The translations under genes were made by a program, and so were the position numbers. The notes under the pieces are model-generated. The model saw nothing but the letters and a program-made list of their open reading frames with translations, ran no database searches and had not been told where the DNA came from. A stretch of 6,363 nt of DNA from an uncultured Bacteroidales bacterium. GTDB taxonomy: Bacteria > Bacteroidota > Bacteroidia > Bacteroidales > Lentimicrobiaceae. The stretch covers positions 1 through 6,363 of the forward strand of contig CALMDN010000493.1 of the NCBI GenBank assembly GCA_937864935.1, in the 5' to 3' direction. Positions 1-6,290 of this stretch are shown here, one piece after another (the stretch's first letter is position 1; every line of letters begins with the position of its first letter).

Positions 1-154
1 AGCCTGGCCCCCGGGGTGCATTTACCCGTTCAGTCATCCATTGTCCGTGACTTTTCGTGCTGATTCCGAACCTTCCGGTCAGGAAGACTCCGGCAGTTAA
101 TAACAGGATGAAAGGTATTATAGAAAATAACGGGCTGGTGACGGTTCGTTTCAT
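1..154 (-). CDS. N-terminus of an exported or membrane-anchored protein, cut by window edge
   Basis: Reading leftwards from an ATG at 154-152, the frame stays open for 51 codons to the window's left edge, so only the N-terminus is visible. It begins MKRTVTSPLFSIIPFILLL, with two basic residues followed by a hydrophobic stretch at about residues 8-26. This is a typical signal peptide or single N-terminal membrane anchor. No cysteine follows the hydrophobic stretch, so it is not a lipoprotein. The visible mature part is short and polar (GISTKSHGQWMTER) and I recognise no family. A perfect Bacteroidota -7 element lies 36 nt upstream of the start, which supports a real gene on this strand. The gene follows the metallopeptidase gene in the same direction after 169 nt. 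The function is unknown. The main doubt is the short visible length. Confidence 0.6.
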   Translation of the reverse strand, partial: MKRTVTSPLFSIIPFILLLTAGVFLTGRFGISTKSHGQWMTERVNAPRGPG

Positions 155-323
155 AAGGCACACGATTGTTTTGGAACATCATTCAACTACAAACCTACAT
201 GAAAATCCTGTAAGACGGATGGATTGGCTGAAATTTTAACCTGAGCTGCGCGGAAATCCTTGCCTGCATCCCTCGTTCGAACCTTAGGGTAATCTGACGG
301 AATGGCTTGTGAAAACAAAAAAA
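155..323. other. intergenic region between left-edge gene and metallopeptidase gene
   Basis: These 169 nt hold the -7 element at 190-197. They also hold an imperfect palindrome around the 8-mer GTTCGAAC (275-282), flanked by CCCT (270-273) and AGGG (286-289). On the minus strand a run of seven T follows the metallopeptidase stop directly, but no stable stem precedes it. I see no gene here beyond the N-terminal gene already listed. Confidence 0.4.
190..197 (-). promoter_or_regulatory. Bacteroidota-type -7 promoter element upstream of the left-edge gene
   Basis: On the minus strand this reads TAGGTTTG, a perfect match to the Bacteroidota housekeeping sigma -7 consensus TAnnTTTG. It lies 35 nt before the ATG at 154, giving an expected leader of roughly 30 nt. 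No TTTG-like -33 element is visible 19-21 nt upstream, so the promoter may be weak or depend on an activator. Confidence 0.45.
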
Positions 324-755
324 CTAGCTGACCGATTTGATTTTCCCGTCAGGGTCAAAGTCAGAGCGGAGAATCGGCGGCACGCGAAATCCTGCTGAGG
401 GTGGAACAACCGGATAACGGTTGAGATCCCAGTCGGCAGGTTCTGAAAAATATTGAAAACTCAGTTGGTTGGCTGTCCACTCCGTCCAGCAGTGCATGTG
501 ATTGTAGCTTTTGTTCTTCCTGGCTTTCCGGGCACTCAACAGGCTGGCAGGTGCAATGAGCAGCCAGTAGACAAAGAAACCCCATTTGCGGTATTGGAGC
601 ATATGGCCGTATTCGTGACGGAGCAGTGCATGCGAACGCAGGCTGGATTGTGAGGCTACAATGCCCAGGCCGGGAATACAGGCCGCTGCCCCATTACGGA
701 AAGCTCCCAGATTCATTACAATCAGCCTCACATCCTGAAACCGCTGGCTTCCCAT
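324..755 (-). CDS. small zinc-metallopeptidase-like protein (HEYGH motif)
   Basis: This is a 143-residue protein with an HExxH zinc-binding motif, HEYGH at residues 47-51. His47 and His51 would bind zinc and Glu48 would be the general base. A hydrophobic segment follows at about 57-75, then the motif WTEWTAN at 90-96, whose Glu92 is a good candidate for the third zinc ligand, as in gluzincins. This layout (short N-terminal strand region, HEYGH-LQ, hydrophobic hairpin, WTE-AN helix) resembles a family of small uncharacterised zincin-like proteins that I recall from Bacteroidota. Proteolytic activity is inferred from the motif only. There is no signal peptide, but the hydrophobic segment may associate with the membrane. 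The ATG at 755 lies 18 nt after the stop of the lipoprotein gene and in the same frame, with that TAA as the nearest upstream in-frame stop, so the start cannot be earlier. The gene is probably co-transcribed with the lipoprotein gene. Substrate unknown. Confidence 0.8.
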   Translation of the reverse strand: MGSQRFQDVRLIVMNLGAFRNGAAACIPGLGIVASQSSLRSHALLRHEYGHMLQYRKWGFFVYWLLIAPASLLSARKARKNKSYNHMHCWTEWTANQLSFQYFSEPADWDLNRYPVVPPSAGFRVPPILRSDFDPDGKIKSVS

Positions 756-773
756 ACCCTGCTGCGTTGCCGC

Positions 774-1214
774 TTATTGTGCCGGGAACCGTTTAACAGA
801 AACAGAATCTACCACCACAAGGGTATCTATCCGGGTCACCAACCCGGGTGTCACCGATGTAAAGAAATAAGTACCCGCCCTGTCGGGCCTAAACCTGAAG
901 GTAGTATCATTTGTTACCAGTATTTCAGTACAAAGCCCGTTATAGGATTCATAAAGTCCATTGGCTGTTACTGCCAGCAGGGTATCGGCATCCACCGCCT
1001 TTAGCAGATACAGCGTCAGCTGCGACCAGCATCCGTTATAGGCGGCAGTACTGGCATAAACAGGAACCTCCTCACCGGTAAATGCGCTGTCAGGGAGGTT
1101 TATATCAACAATTCCCAACGTGCCGGTATATTTATCATAACTATCCCCTTCGAGCTTGCATGAACTCAGGGAAAGCATCAGTAATGCAACCAATGCGGGA
1201 AAATATCTGCGCAT
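774..1214 (-). CDS. small secreted lipoprotein, function unknown
   Basis: The protein has 146 residues from the ATG at 1214. It opens with a textbook lipoprotein signal: Arg2-Arg3, a hydrophobic core at about 4-15, and the lipobox LSSC with Cys19 as the lipidated residue. The mature region is about 127 residues, rich in beta-branched residues. Its C-terminal half, with the GTYFF stretch near residue 114 and alternating hydrophobics near 129-139, looks like a beta-sandwich (Ig-like) fold. Two further cysteines, Cys62 and Cys95, each sit beside a YNG sequence and could form a disulfide. A longer reading frame starting with TTG at 1244 adds ten polar residues before the signal peptide and is unlikely. 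The residues after Cys19 (KLEGD) only weakly resemble a Bacteroidota surface-export signal, so the final location is open. It lies 45 nt after the Dabb gene and 18 nt before the metallopeptidase gene. I do not recognise the family. Confidence 0.82.
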   Translation of the reverse strand: MRRYFPALVALLMLSLSSCKLEGDSYDKYTGTLGIVDINLPDSAFTGEEVPVYASTAAYNGCWSQLTLYLLKAVDADTLLAVTANGLYESYNGLCTEILVTNDTTFRFRPDRAGTYFFTSVTPGLVTRIDTLVVVDSVSVKRFPAQ

Positions 1215-1259
1215 AAACGATTGTTTTTGGTTCACATTGTACAATTATCCTGCCACTTC

Positions 1260-1568
1260 CTATGACCGGATTTCATAATCAACCACCGCGATTTTTGGGC
1301 ACCGCTTGCGGTTCCATTCAACAAATGCCCTGTGGGCGGGATGATTCTGATAGGTTGCAAGACTTTCTGATGATGAAAACGTACTCAACAGGGAGAGATC
1401 GGCCTTGCCATCCACAGCATTTAAGTTGATCCCAACCTCAAAGCTGACAATTTCAGGGATGATTGCAGGCAACTTCTCAAGTTCTGATTTCACCTGAATC
1501 AGCAATACTTCATGATCCGCGATTTCAGCCTGATCCGATATCCTGAAAAAAACAATGTGGCGTATCAT
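1260..1568 (-). CDS. Dabb (stress-responsive A/B barrel) domain protein
   Basis: This is a 102-residue single-domain protein of the Dabb family, small dimeric ferredoxin-like alpha/beta barrels. It opens with the hallmark strand MIRHIVFFRI and continues with a long helix (about 14-34), the strand IVSFEVGINLN (40-50), a strand around ADLSLLSTF (56-64), and the conserved YQNHPAHRAFVEW segment (73-85). Length matches the family's usual size of about 100 residues. Known members range from plant stress proteins to polyketide cyclases, and most bacterial ones have no known substrate, so I infer only the fold. The frame is open to 1646, but a promoter -7 element at 1585-1592 and the family's usual start favour the ATG at 1568. 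It is probably the first gene of the leftward lipoprotein/metallopeptidase transcript and is transcribed divergently from the DUF62 gene. Confidence 0.9.
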   Translation of the reverse strand: MIRHIVFFRISDQAEIADHEVLLIQVKSELEKLPAIIPEIVSFEVGINLNAVDGKADLSLLSTFSSSESLATYQNHPAHRAFVEWNRKRCPKIAVVDYEIRS

Positions 1569-1584
1569 AGTGCATATTTTGAGG

Positions 1585-1592
1585 CAAATGTA
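1585..1592 (-). promoter_or_regulatory. Bacteroidota-type -7 promoter element for the leftward Dabb-lipoprotein-peptidase unit
   Basis: On the minus strand this reads TACATTTG, a perfect TAnnTTTG match, 16 nt before the Dabb ATG at 1568. A start site some 5-7 nt downstream would leave a leader of only about 10 nt. No good TTTG -33 element is visible, and the expected -33 area overlaps the inverted repeat at 1603-1618. Confidence 0.5.
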
Positions 1593-1597
1593 GCGAG

Positions 1598-1638
1598 TTA
1601 TGCCGGAATATACTCCGGGTAATGCTGTGGCGGCATAA
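1598..1638. repeat. inverted repeats between divergent promoters, possible operator
   Basis: Perfect 8-bp arms TTATGCCG (1598-1605) and CGGCATAA (1631-1638) are separated by 25 nt. A second, partly overlapping inverted repeat pairs CCGGA (1603-1607) with TCCGG (1614-1618) across 6 nt. Both lie between the two divergent -7 elements, and the inner one covers the -33 area of the leftward promoter. They could be a regulator-binding site or a chance match. No T-run follows in either direction, so this is not a typical terminator. Confidence 0.3.
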
Positions 1639-1670
1639 ATACCCACTTTTTACAATTGCCCGCTTATTTT

Positions 1671-1701
1671 ATTGCTGACATCGGTGGATAATGTATTTTT
1701 G
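1671..1701 (+). promoter_or_regulatory. Bacteroidota promoter (-33/-7) for the DUF62 gene
   Basis: TATTTTTG at 1694-1701 is a perfect match to the -7 consensus TAnnTTTG. It is preceded, with the standard 19-nt spacing, by ATTG at 1671-1674, a three-of-four match to the -33 TTTG element. Transcription would start near 1706-1709, giving a leader of under 20 nt before the ATG at 1725. This rules out the in-frame TTG at 1704 as the start codon. Confidence 0.6.
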
Positions 1702-1724
1702 CATTGACTGGAAAACAGAGAAAA

Positions 1725-2507
1725 ATGGTTCCTTTGATCACTTTAACATCCGACTGGGGCACGCGCGATCACTATGCCGGGGCTGTTAAGGGGTCCATTT
1801 ACAGTAAATTGCCCGAAGCGCGCGTGGTGGATATTACCCATGATATTCCACCCTTTGATGTTAAAAAAGCCTCGTTTATCCTGCGAAATGCCTTCATTAA
1901 TTTCCCTGAAGGCACCATACACATCGTTGCCATCAATACCGAGGAATCAGAAACAACCCCACACCTGGCCATACTGTATAAGGGGCATTATTTTATCGGG
2001 GCCGATAACGGGCTTTTTTCGCTGGTATACGATGAACAGCCGGAGAAGATTGTTGAATTAACCATCATGCAGGATACCGGATATTTTGTTTTTTCCAGCC
2101 GCGACCGCTTTGTAAAGGCAGCCGTGCACCTGGCCAATGGCAACAGCATCGATGAACTGGGCGATATCCGCACTGACCTGAAACCACTCTTTACCATGAA
2201 GCCGCAGATCAATGCCAACAGCATCAGCGGCAGGGTAATCTACATCGACAATTACGAAAATGCCTTCCTCAACATCAGGGCTGATGAGTTTTCAGAGGTC
2301 GGTAAAAACCGCCGGTTCAATCTGGTAATCAAAGGCAAGTCACATTCAGTGAATACTGTAAGGGAAGCGTACAGCGCTGTGCCGGAAAGTGAAATAGCCG
2401 TGATATTCAGCACCACCGGTTATCTTGAGATAGCCATCAACAAAGGAAATGCTGCCAGTCTGCTCGGAATCAGGGTTGATGACATTATCCTGATTGAGTT
2501 CCGTTAA
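1725..2507 (+). CDS. DUF62 / SAM hydroxide adenosyltransferase-fold protein with altered catalytic triad
   Basis: This 260-residue protein belongs to the family that includes SAM hydrolase (SAM hydroxide adenosyltransferase) and the SAM-dependent fluorinase/chlorinase enzymes. Family members split S-adenosylmethionine into adenosine or 5'-halo-adenosine plus methionine. Family signatures are TSDWGTRD (residues 8-15, with Asp10 as the likely ribose-binding residue), the DITHDIP segment (36-42), FPEGTIH (60-66), GADNGLFS (92-99), and the C-terminal beta-barrel domain with IDNYEN (174-179) and TTGYLEIA. The length fits. However, the hydrolase triad Asp-Arg-His described for the archaeal enzyme PH0463 aligns here with Asn71, Thr78 and Ser124, so hydrolase activity by the known route is doubtful. 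SSRD at 124-127 aligns with the fluorinase YSRE segment, placing Ser125 at the halide-contacting serine, but Tyr77 and Thr80 of the fluorinase are not kept. The fold assignment is firm; the reaction is unknown. It is monocistronic or reads on into gldF 121 nt downstream. Confidence 0.9.
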   Translation: MVPLITLTSDWGTRDHYAGAVKGSIYSKLPEARVVDITHDIPPFDVKKASFILRNAFINFPEGTIHIVAINTEESETTPHLAILYKGHYFIGADNGLFSLVYDEQPEKIVELTIMQDTGYFVFSSRDRFVKAAVHLANGNSIDELGDIRTDLKPLFTMKPQINANSISGRVIYIDNYENAFLNIRADEFSEVGKNRRFNLVIKGKSHSVNTVREAYSAVPESEIAVIFSTTGYLEIAINKGNAASLLGIRVDDIILIEFR

Positions 2508-2573
2508 ACAATACAGCTGCAATCCGGCATTTTACACAGGAAAGGGCCTTCATTTAATTATTACCGGCCTCTG

Positions 2574-2604
2574 ATTCCCTAAATGCCTATTTTAAGTAAT
2601 TTAG
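2574..2604 (+). promoter_or_regulatory. weak candidate promoter for the gldFG operon
   Basis: TAATTTAG at 2597-2604 matches the -7 consensus TAnnTTTG at all but one defined base. The -33 area at 2574-2577 reads ATTC, a two-of-four match to TTTG. It lies 24 nt before the gldF ATG. I see no convincing terminator after the DUF62 gene, so readthrough from 1694 is an alternative. Confidence 0.3.
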
Positions 2605-2628
2605 CGCCCTGAAAAAGCATTTCCGGTT

Positions 2629-3402
2629 ATGATATTTACACTTTTCCGTAAGGAAATCATGAGTTTTCTCAACTCATTGATCGGGTACCTCGCCATCGTG
2701 GTCTTTCTGCTGATCAATGGTTTGTTTCTGTGGGTGTTCCCTTTGGGGTTCAACATAGTCGACAATGGTTATGCCAGTCTAGACAACCTCTTTATGATTG
2801 CCCCTTTCGTGTTTCTTTTCCTGATCCCTGCCATCACCATGCGCTCGTTTGCCGATGAGAAACGCAGCGGGACGATCGAAATGCTGCTGACCAAACCCAT
2901 TACCGACCTTCAGCTTATCCTGGCCAAGTTTTCTGCCGGGGTAACCCTGGTGCTTTTTTCACTGATTCCCACCCTCGTTTATGCTGTTTCTGTCTATCTG
3001 CTGGGGCTTCCTTCAGGAAACATGGACATGGGTGGCATGTGGGGTTCATATGTGGGTCTGATGTTTCTGGGTTCAGCCTTTGTAGCCATCGGAATTTTCG
3101 TCTCCTCATTAACCGACAACCAGATTGTTGCCTTTATTCTGGCCCTTACACTCAGTGGATTTGCCTACATTGGTTTCGACGCTGTTGCTGATCTTTCCCT
3201 GTTCGGAAAAGCCGATCTGTTCATCATGTCGCTGGGGATACAGGCACACTACGCCAGCATGAGCCGCGGAGTGATTGATACGCGGGACGTCATCTACTTT
3301 CTCAGCCTGATCTCGGTTTTTGTTCTTTCAACCCGGATTGTGCTCGAGAGCCGCAAATGGGAAAAGGAAGAAAAGAAAACAAACAATCAGCCATCAAACT
3401 GA
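2629..3402 (+). CDS. gldF: GldF, gliding-motility ABC transporter permease
   Basis: GldF is the integral-membrane permease of the GldAFG ABC transporter, required for gliding motility in Flavobacterium johnsoniae and widespread also in non-gliding Bacteroidota. The 257-residue protein has about six membrane segments, near residues 17-39, 54-75, 102-126, 139-160, 165-185 and 218-238. After the second segment comes the ABC-2 permease signature, with RSFADEKRSGTIEMLLTKP at 72-90. The C-terminal part has the typical HYASMSRGVIDTRDVIYF stretch (207-224) before the last segment. It ends in a lysine- and glutamate-rich cytoplasmic tail. Length is close to the F. johnsoniae protein (about 240 residues). 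The stop lies 15 nt before gldG, so the two are translated from one mRNA. In organisms that do not glide, the transported substrate is unknown. No gldA ATPase gene is present here. Confidence 0.93.
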   Translation: MIFTLFRKEIMSFLNSLIGYLAIVVFLLINGLFLWVFPLGFNIVDNGYASLDNLFMIAPFVFLFLIPAITMRSFADEKRSGTIEMLLTKPITDLQLILAKFSAGVTLVLFSLIPTLVYAVSVYLLGLPSGNMDMGGMWGSYVGLMFLGSAFVAIGIFVSSLTDNQIVAFILALTLSGFAYIGFDAVADLSLFGKADLFIMSLGIQAHYASMSRGVIDTRDVIYFLSLISVFVLSTRIVLESRKWEKEEKKTNNQPSN

Positions 3403-3417
3403 AATACAGGTTCTTTT

Positions 3418-5169
3418 ATGGAAAAAACAGCCAAGAAACAGGTGAACATCCGGAAAGACAATCTGATACAGTTTGTACTTGCCCTGGCGATCATAGTCCT
3501 GGTGAATGTGATCGGCTCCTATGTGTTTACACGATTCGATCTGACCTCAGAAAAACGCTATTCACTTTCTGAATCTACCAAAAAACTGCTGCGCGAAACC
3601 GACGACATCATCTATTTCAAGGTTTACCTCGAGGGGGATTTCCCTGCCGGGTTCAAGCTGCTGTCACGCACCACCCGTGAAATGCTGGATGAATTCAGGG
3701 CCTACAGCGACAACATTGAATACGAATTTATCAATCCTTCGGCTGCAGAGAATGCAAAAACCCGGGAAGCTATTTACGAACGCCTGGTGCAGCAGGGTCT
3801 GGAGCCGACCGACATCAATGTAAGGAAGAAACAGGGGCAGGAACAGCAACGTATTTTCCCCGGAGCCATTGTCTCTTACAAAAGCCGGGAGATACCGCTC
3901 AACCTCATGGCCGATCAGCTGGGAGCCCAACCCGAAGCGATCATCAACAATTCTATTCAGGCTCTGGAATACAATATTTCCAATGCCATCAGAAAACTCA
4001 GCACCTCGGTAAAGCCGAAAATTGCCTTTACCTACGGACATGGAGAGCTCACGCCACTGGAAACAGCCGACATCCGTTTTGCCCTCAGCGATTTCTATAC
4101 CGTTGAAAGGGTGAAATTGGAAGAAAACATCAACGCACTCACCGAAAGGAAAGACAATGGCGATGGCACCTTCACTACTGTGAACAAGTACAAAGCCATC
4201 GTGATTGCCAAGCCCGATTCGGTGTTCAGCGAAAAAGACAAATTTATCATCGATCAGTTTGTGATGAAGGGCGGGAGGATTCTCTGGCTGGCAGATCCGG
4301 TGTTTGCCACCATGGACAGCCTGATGACCACTGATAAAACCATGGGGATTACCCGGGATATCAACCTCAATGACCAGCTTTTCAAATACGGGGTCAGGCT
4401 CAACAGCAACCTGCTGCTCGACATCAACGCACTTCCGATACCGATGGTAACCGGTCGTTCTGGAAACCAGCCACAGTTCACCTTCTTCCCCTGGAATTAC
4501 TTCCCGGTACTTACATCCACCTCCAGGCACCCGGTGGTGAATAACCTGAACGCAGTCAGAACCGAGTTTATCAGCAGCCTTGATACTGTCGGCAGCCCCG
4601 CAATCCGTAAAACCATTCTGCTGAAAACATCGCAATACACCCGGATTGCCCCCACCCCGGTGATCATCTCCCTGGACATCCTTCGCAGTGATCCTGATCC
4701 TGCCGACTATACCGATACTCCTCAGCCCGTGGCTGTGCTGAACGAAGGCCGCTTTGAATCCCTGTTTAAAAACCGCCTGACCCCCGAAATTACCGAAGCC
4801 CCGGAGATCGGGTTTACCGAGAGCGTTGAAAACAACCGCATGATAGTGATCAGCGATGGTGACATCATAAAAAATCAGGTGAGGATGAACAATGGCAGTC
4901 TGGAGCCTCTGCCGCTGGGCTATGACCGGCATACAGGCCAGACTTTCGGCAACCGCGACTTCATCATGAACTGCATCAACTACCTCTGCGACGATACCGG
5001 ACTCATGTCGGTGAGGTCGCGCGAGCTCAGGCTCAGGGCATTGGACGTCACCAAAGCCCGTGCCAACCTGATCGGCTGGCAGCTGATCAACATCGCAGGC
5101 CCCGTCTTGCTGATTATAGTGTTCGGAATGGCACAGGCAGCCCTCCGCCGTCGAAGGTACAGCCGCTAA
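3418..5169 (+). CDS. gldG: GldG, gliding-motility ABC transporter auxiliary subunit
   Basis: GldG is the partner of GldF in the GldAFG transporter. The 583-residue protein has a short basic cytoplasmic N-terminus, one membrane segment at about 17-38, a large periplasmic region, and a second membrane segment at about 554-576 followed by the basic end RRRRYSR. Just after the first segment is the family hallmark DLTSEKRYSLS (41-51). The central region matches the ABC-type auxiliary (ABC_transp_aux) domain, with FTYGHGE (204-210), KGGRILWLADPV (284-295) and VISDGDI (477-483). Length is close to the F. johnsoniae protein (about 560 residues). It follows gldF by 15 nt and precedes the DUF4340 gene by 29 nt. 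A 422-codon open frame on the opposite strand (3664-4932) is a by-product of codon usage here, not a gene. Confidence 0.94.
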   Translation: MEKTAKKQVNIRKDNLIQFVLALAIIVLVNVIGSYVFTRFDLTSEKRYSLSESTKKLLRETDDIIYFKVYLEGDFPAGFKLLSRTTREMLDEFRAYSDNIEYEFINPSAAENAKTREAIYERLVQQGLEPTDINVRKKQGQEQQRIFPGAIVSYKSREIPLNLMADQLGAQPEAIINNSIQALEYNISNAIRKLSTSVKPKIAFTYGHGELTPLETADIRFALSDFYTVERVKLEENINALTERKDNGDGTFTTVNKYKAIVIAKPDSVFSEKDKFIIDQFVMKGGRILWLADPVFATMDSLMTTDKTMGITRDINLNDQLFKYGVRLNSNLLLDINALPIPMVTGRSGNQPQFTFFPWNYFPVLTSTSRHPVVNNLNAVRTEFISSLDTVGSPAIRKTILLKTSQYTRIAPTPVIISLDILRSDPDPADYTDTPQPVAVLNEGRFESLFKNRLTPEITEAPEIGFTESVENNRMIVISDGDIIKNQVRMNNGSLEPLPLGYDRHTGQTFGNRDFIMNCINYLCDDTGLMSVRSRELRLRALDVTKARANLIGWQLINIAGPVLLIIVFGMAQAALRRRRYSR

Positions 5170-5198
5170 TCATACTACAACAACAAAAATTTCACAAC

Positions 5199-6257
5199 AT
5201 GAAGAAAAACCGGAATATACTCATAGTGGTCATTGTATTGGCCTTGGCCGCCTTATTCCTGATTTTCAACAGATCAAACAAAACCCTGGATGAACGCATC
5301 AGTGAGTTCGCCATTACAGATACGGCATCGGTAAGCAGGATATTTCTGGCCGACAAATCTGATAACAGGATTCTTTTAGAAAGGCAAACCAACGGAAGCT
5401 GGTTACTCAATGGCCAGTACGAAGCCCATGTTGAGAACCTCAATACCTTTTTGCAAACCATCAGCAGCCTTCAGGTGAGGGAGCCTGTTGCAAAGGCAGC
5501 CCACAACAACATCCTCAAACTGCTCTCAACCAAATCGGTGAAGGTGGAGATCTATCAGCACACCTACCGCATAAAAGTGGGAAGCCTGAAGTTGTTTCCT
5601 TATGAAAAACTGAGCAAAACCTACTTCGTCGGAGATGCGACCATGGATAACTTCGGCACCTATGCCCTGATGGATGGCGCTGATTACCCGGTTGTTATAT
5701 ATATGCCCGGACTGAGGGGATATGTTGGCACCCGGTTTTCGGCCCTCGAGACCGATTGGCGGGTACATACCGTTTTCAACAAGAAACTGCCAGAGATAAA
5801 ACAGATTTCGGTTGAATTCATCGAAAAACCCGATGAGTCGTTCAGGGTGGTTAACAACAACGATCAGAGCCTCAGCCTCTTCCGCCTTGCGGATAACACA
5901 CCGGTTGCCCGGTTCGACACCCTACAGCTGATGTCGTTTGTCAATTCCTTCAGAAACATCCGCTATGAAGCCCTTCTCAACGATATGGAAACGCAGAAAA
6001 AAGACTCCATCATGAACTCTCTGCCGCTGCATGTTGTTACTATTGACCTGAAGGATGGCAGCAAACAAACTGCCCGGACTTTCGGACGCAAGCTTCCTGT
6101 ACCGGAAATCGATGTTTTTGATGGCTCAACCGTAACCCATGACCGCGACAGAATGTACGCACTGATTAACAATGACAAAGACTTTGTGATGGTGCAGTTT
6201 TTTGTTTTTGATAAAATCCTGTTACCTTTATCCTATTTCGGCAATCAATCACAGTAA
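5199..6257 (+). CDS. DUF4340 domain protein, inner-membrane anchored
   Basis: This 352-residue protein has a basic N-terminus (MKKNR) and one hydrophobic segment at about 7-23. With no clear signal-peptidase site, it is probably an inner-membrane anchor leaving the rest in the periplasm. The body matches DUF4340: repeated beta-alpha units with GSWLLN (66-71) and NTFLQTISSLQV (82-93), then FVGDATMDNFGTYALMDG (143-160), where the domain compares like modules, then DWRVHTVF (186-193) and FRNIRYEALL (251-260). The C-terminal MYALINNDKDFVMVQFFVFDKIL (319-341) is also typical. DUF4340 proteins are commonly encoded beside GldG-like ABC auxiliary proteins, so I infer a role with GldFG, possibly as a periplasmic accessory. 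The biochemical function is unknown. It starts 29 nt after gldG behind an A-rich, Shine-Dalgarno-less leader. Confidence 0.88.
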   Translation: MKKNRNILIVVIVLALAALFLIFNRSNKTLDERISEFAITDTASVSRIFLADKSDNRILLERQTNGSWLLNGQYEAHVENLNTFLQTISSLQVREPVAKAAHNNILKLLSTKSVKVEIYQHTYRIKVGSLKLFPYEKLSKTYFVGDATMDNFGTYALMDGADYPVVIYMPGLRGYVGTRFSALETDWRVHTVFNKKLPEIKQISVEFIEKPDESFRVVNNNDQSLSLFRLADNTPVARFDTLQLMSFVNSFRNIRYEALLNDMETQKKDSIMNSLPLHVVTIDLKDGSKQTARTFGRKLPVPEIDVFDGSTVTHDRDRMYALINNDKDFVMVQFFVFDKILLPLSYFGNQSQ

Positions 6258-6290
6258 ACAGGTCTGACAACAAGCACTGACAAATACTCT

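Noticed and set aside
57..239. Rightward 60-codon open frame near the left edge
   Set aside because: It is antisense to a better-supported leftward gene start with an export signal and promoter. It has no recognisable domain or signal of its own.
270..290. tRNA-like T-loop sequence GTTCGAAC suggesting a tRNA or attachment-site remnant
   Set aside because: The flanking bases do not form a five-pair T-stem on either strand and no acceptor stem or anticodon arm is present.
311..326. Possible terminator at the T-run after the metallopeptidase stop (minus strand)
   Set aside because: The run of T lies directly after the stop, but no stable stem can be drawn just upstream of it.
1569..1646. 26-residue N-terminal extension of the Dabb protein
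   Set aside because: It would need transcription from upstream of the -7 element at 1585-1592, and Dabb proteins normally begin at the MIRHIVFF strand.
1704..1724. TTG start seven codons upstream for the DUF62 protein
   Set aside because: It lies only three bases after the -7 element and so before or at the likely transcription start. The ATG at 1725 fits the family N-terminus.
2508..2570. Possible terminator hairpin after the DUF62 gene (CCGG-containing repeats)
   Set aside because: The CCGG pairs are short self-complementary sequences far apart with no T-run after them, so they do not support a terminator.
3664..4932. Long (422-codon) open frame antisense to gldG
   Set aside because: GldG on the plus strand has clear family motifs throughout. 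The antisense product shows no coherent domain, is rich in His, Gly and Phe as expected from reverse reading, and starts and ends inside gldG.
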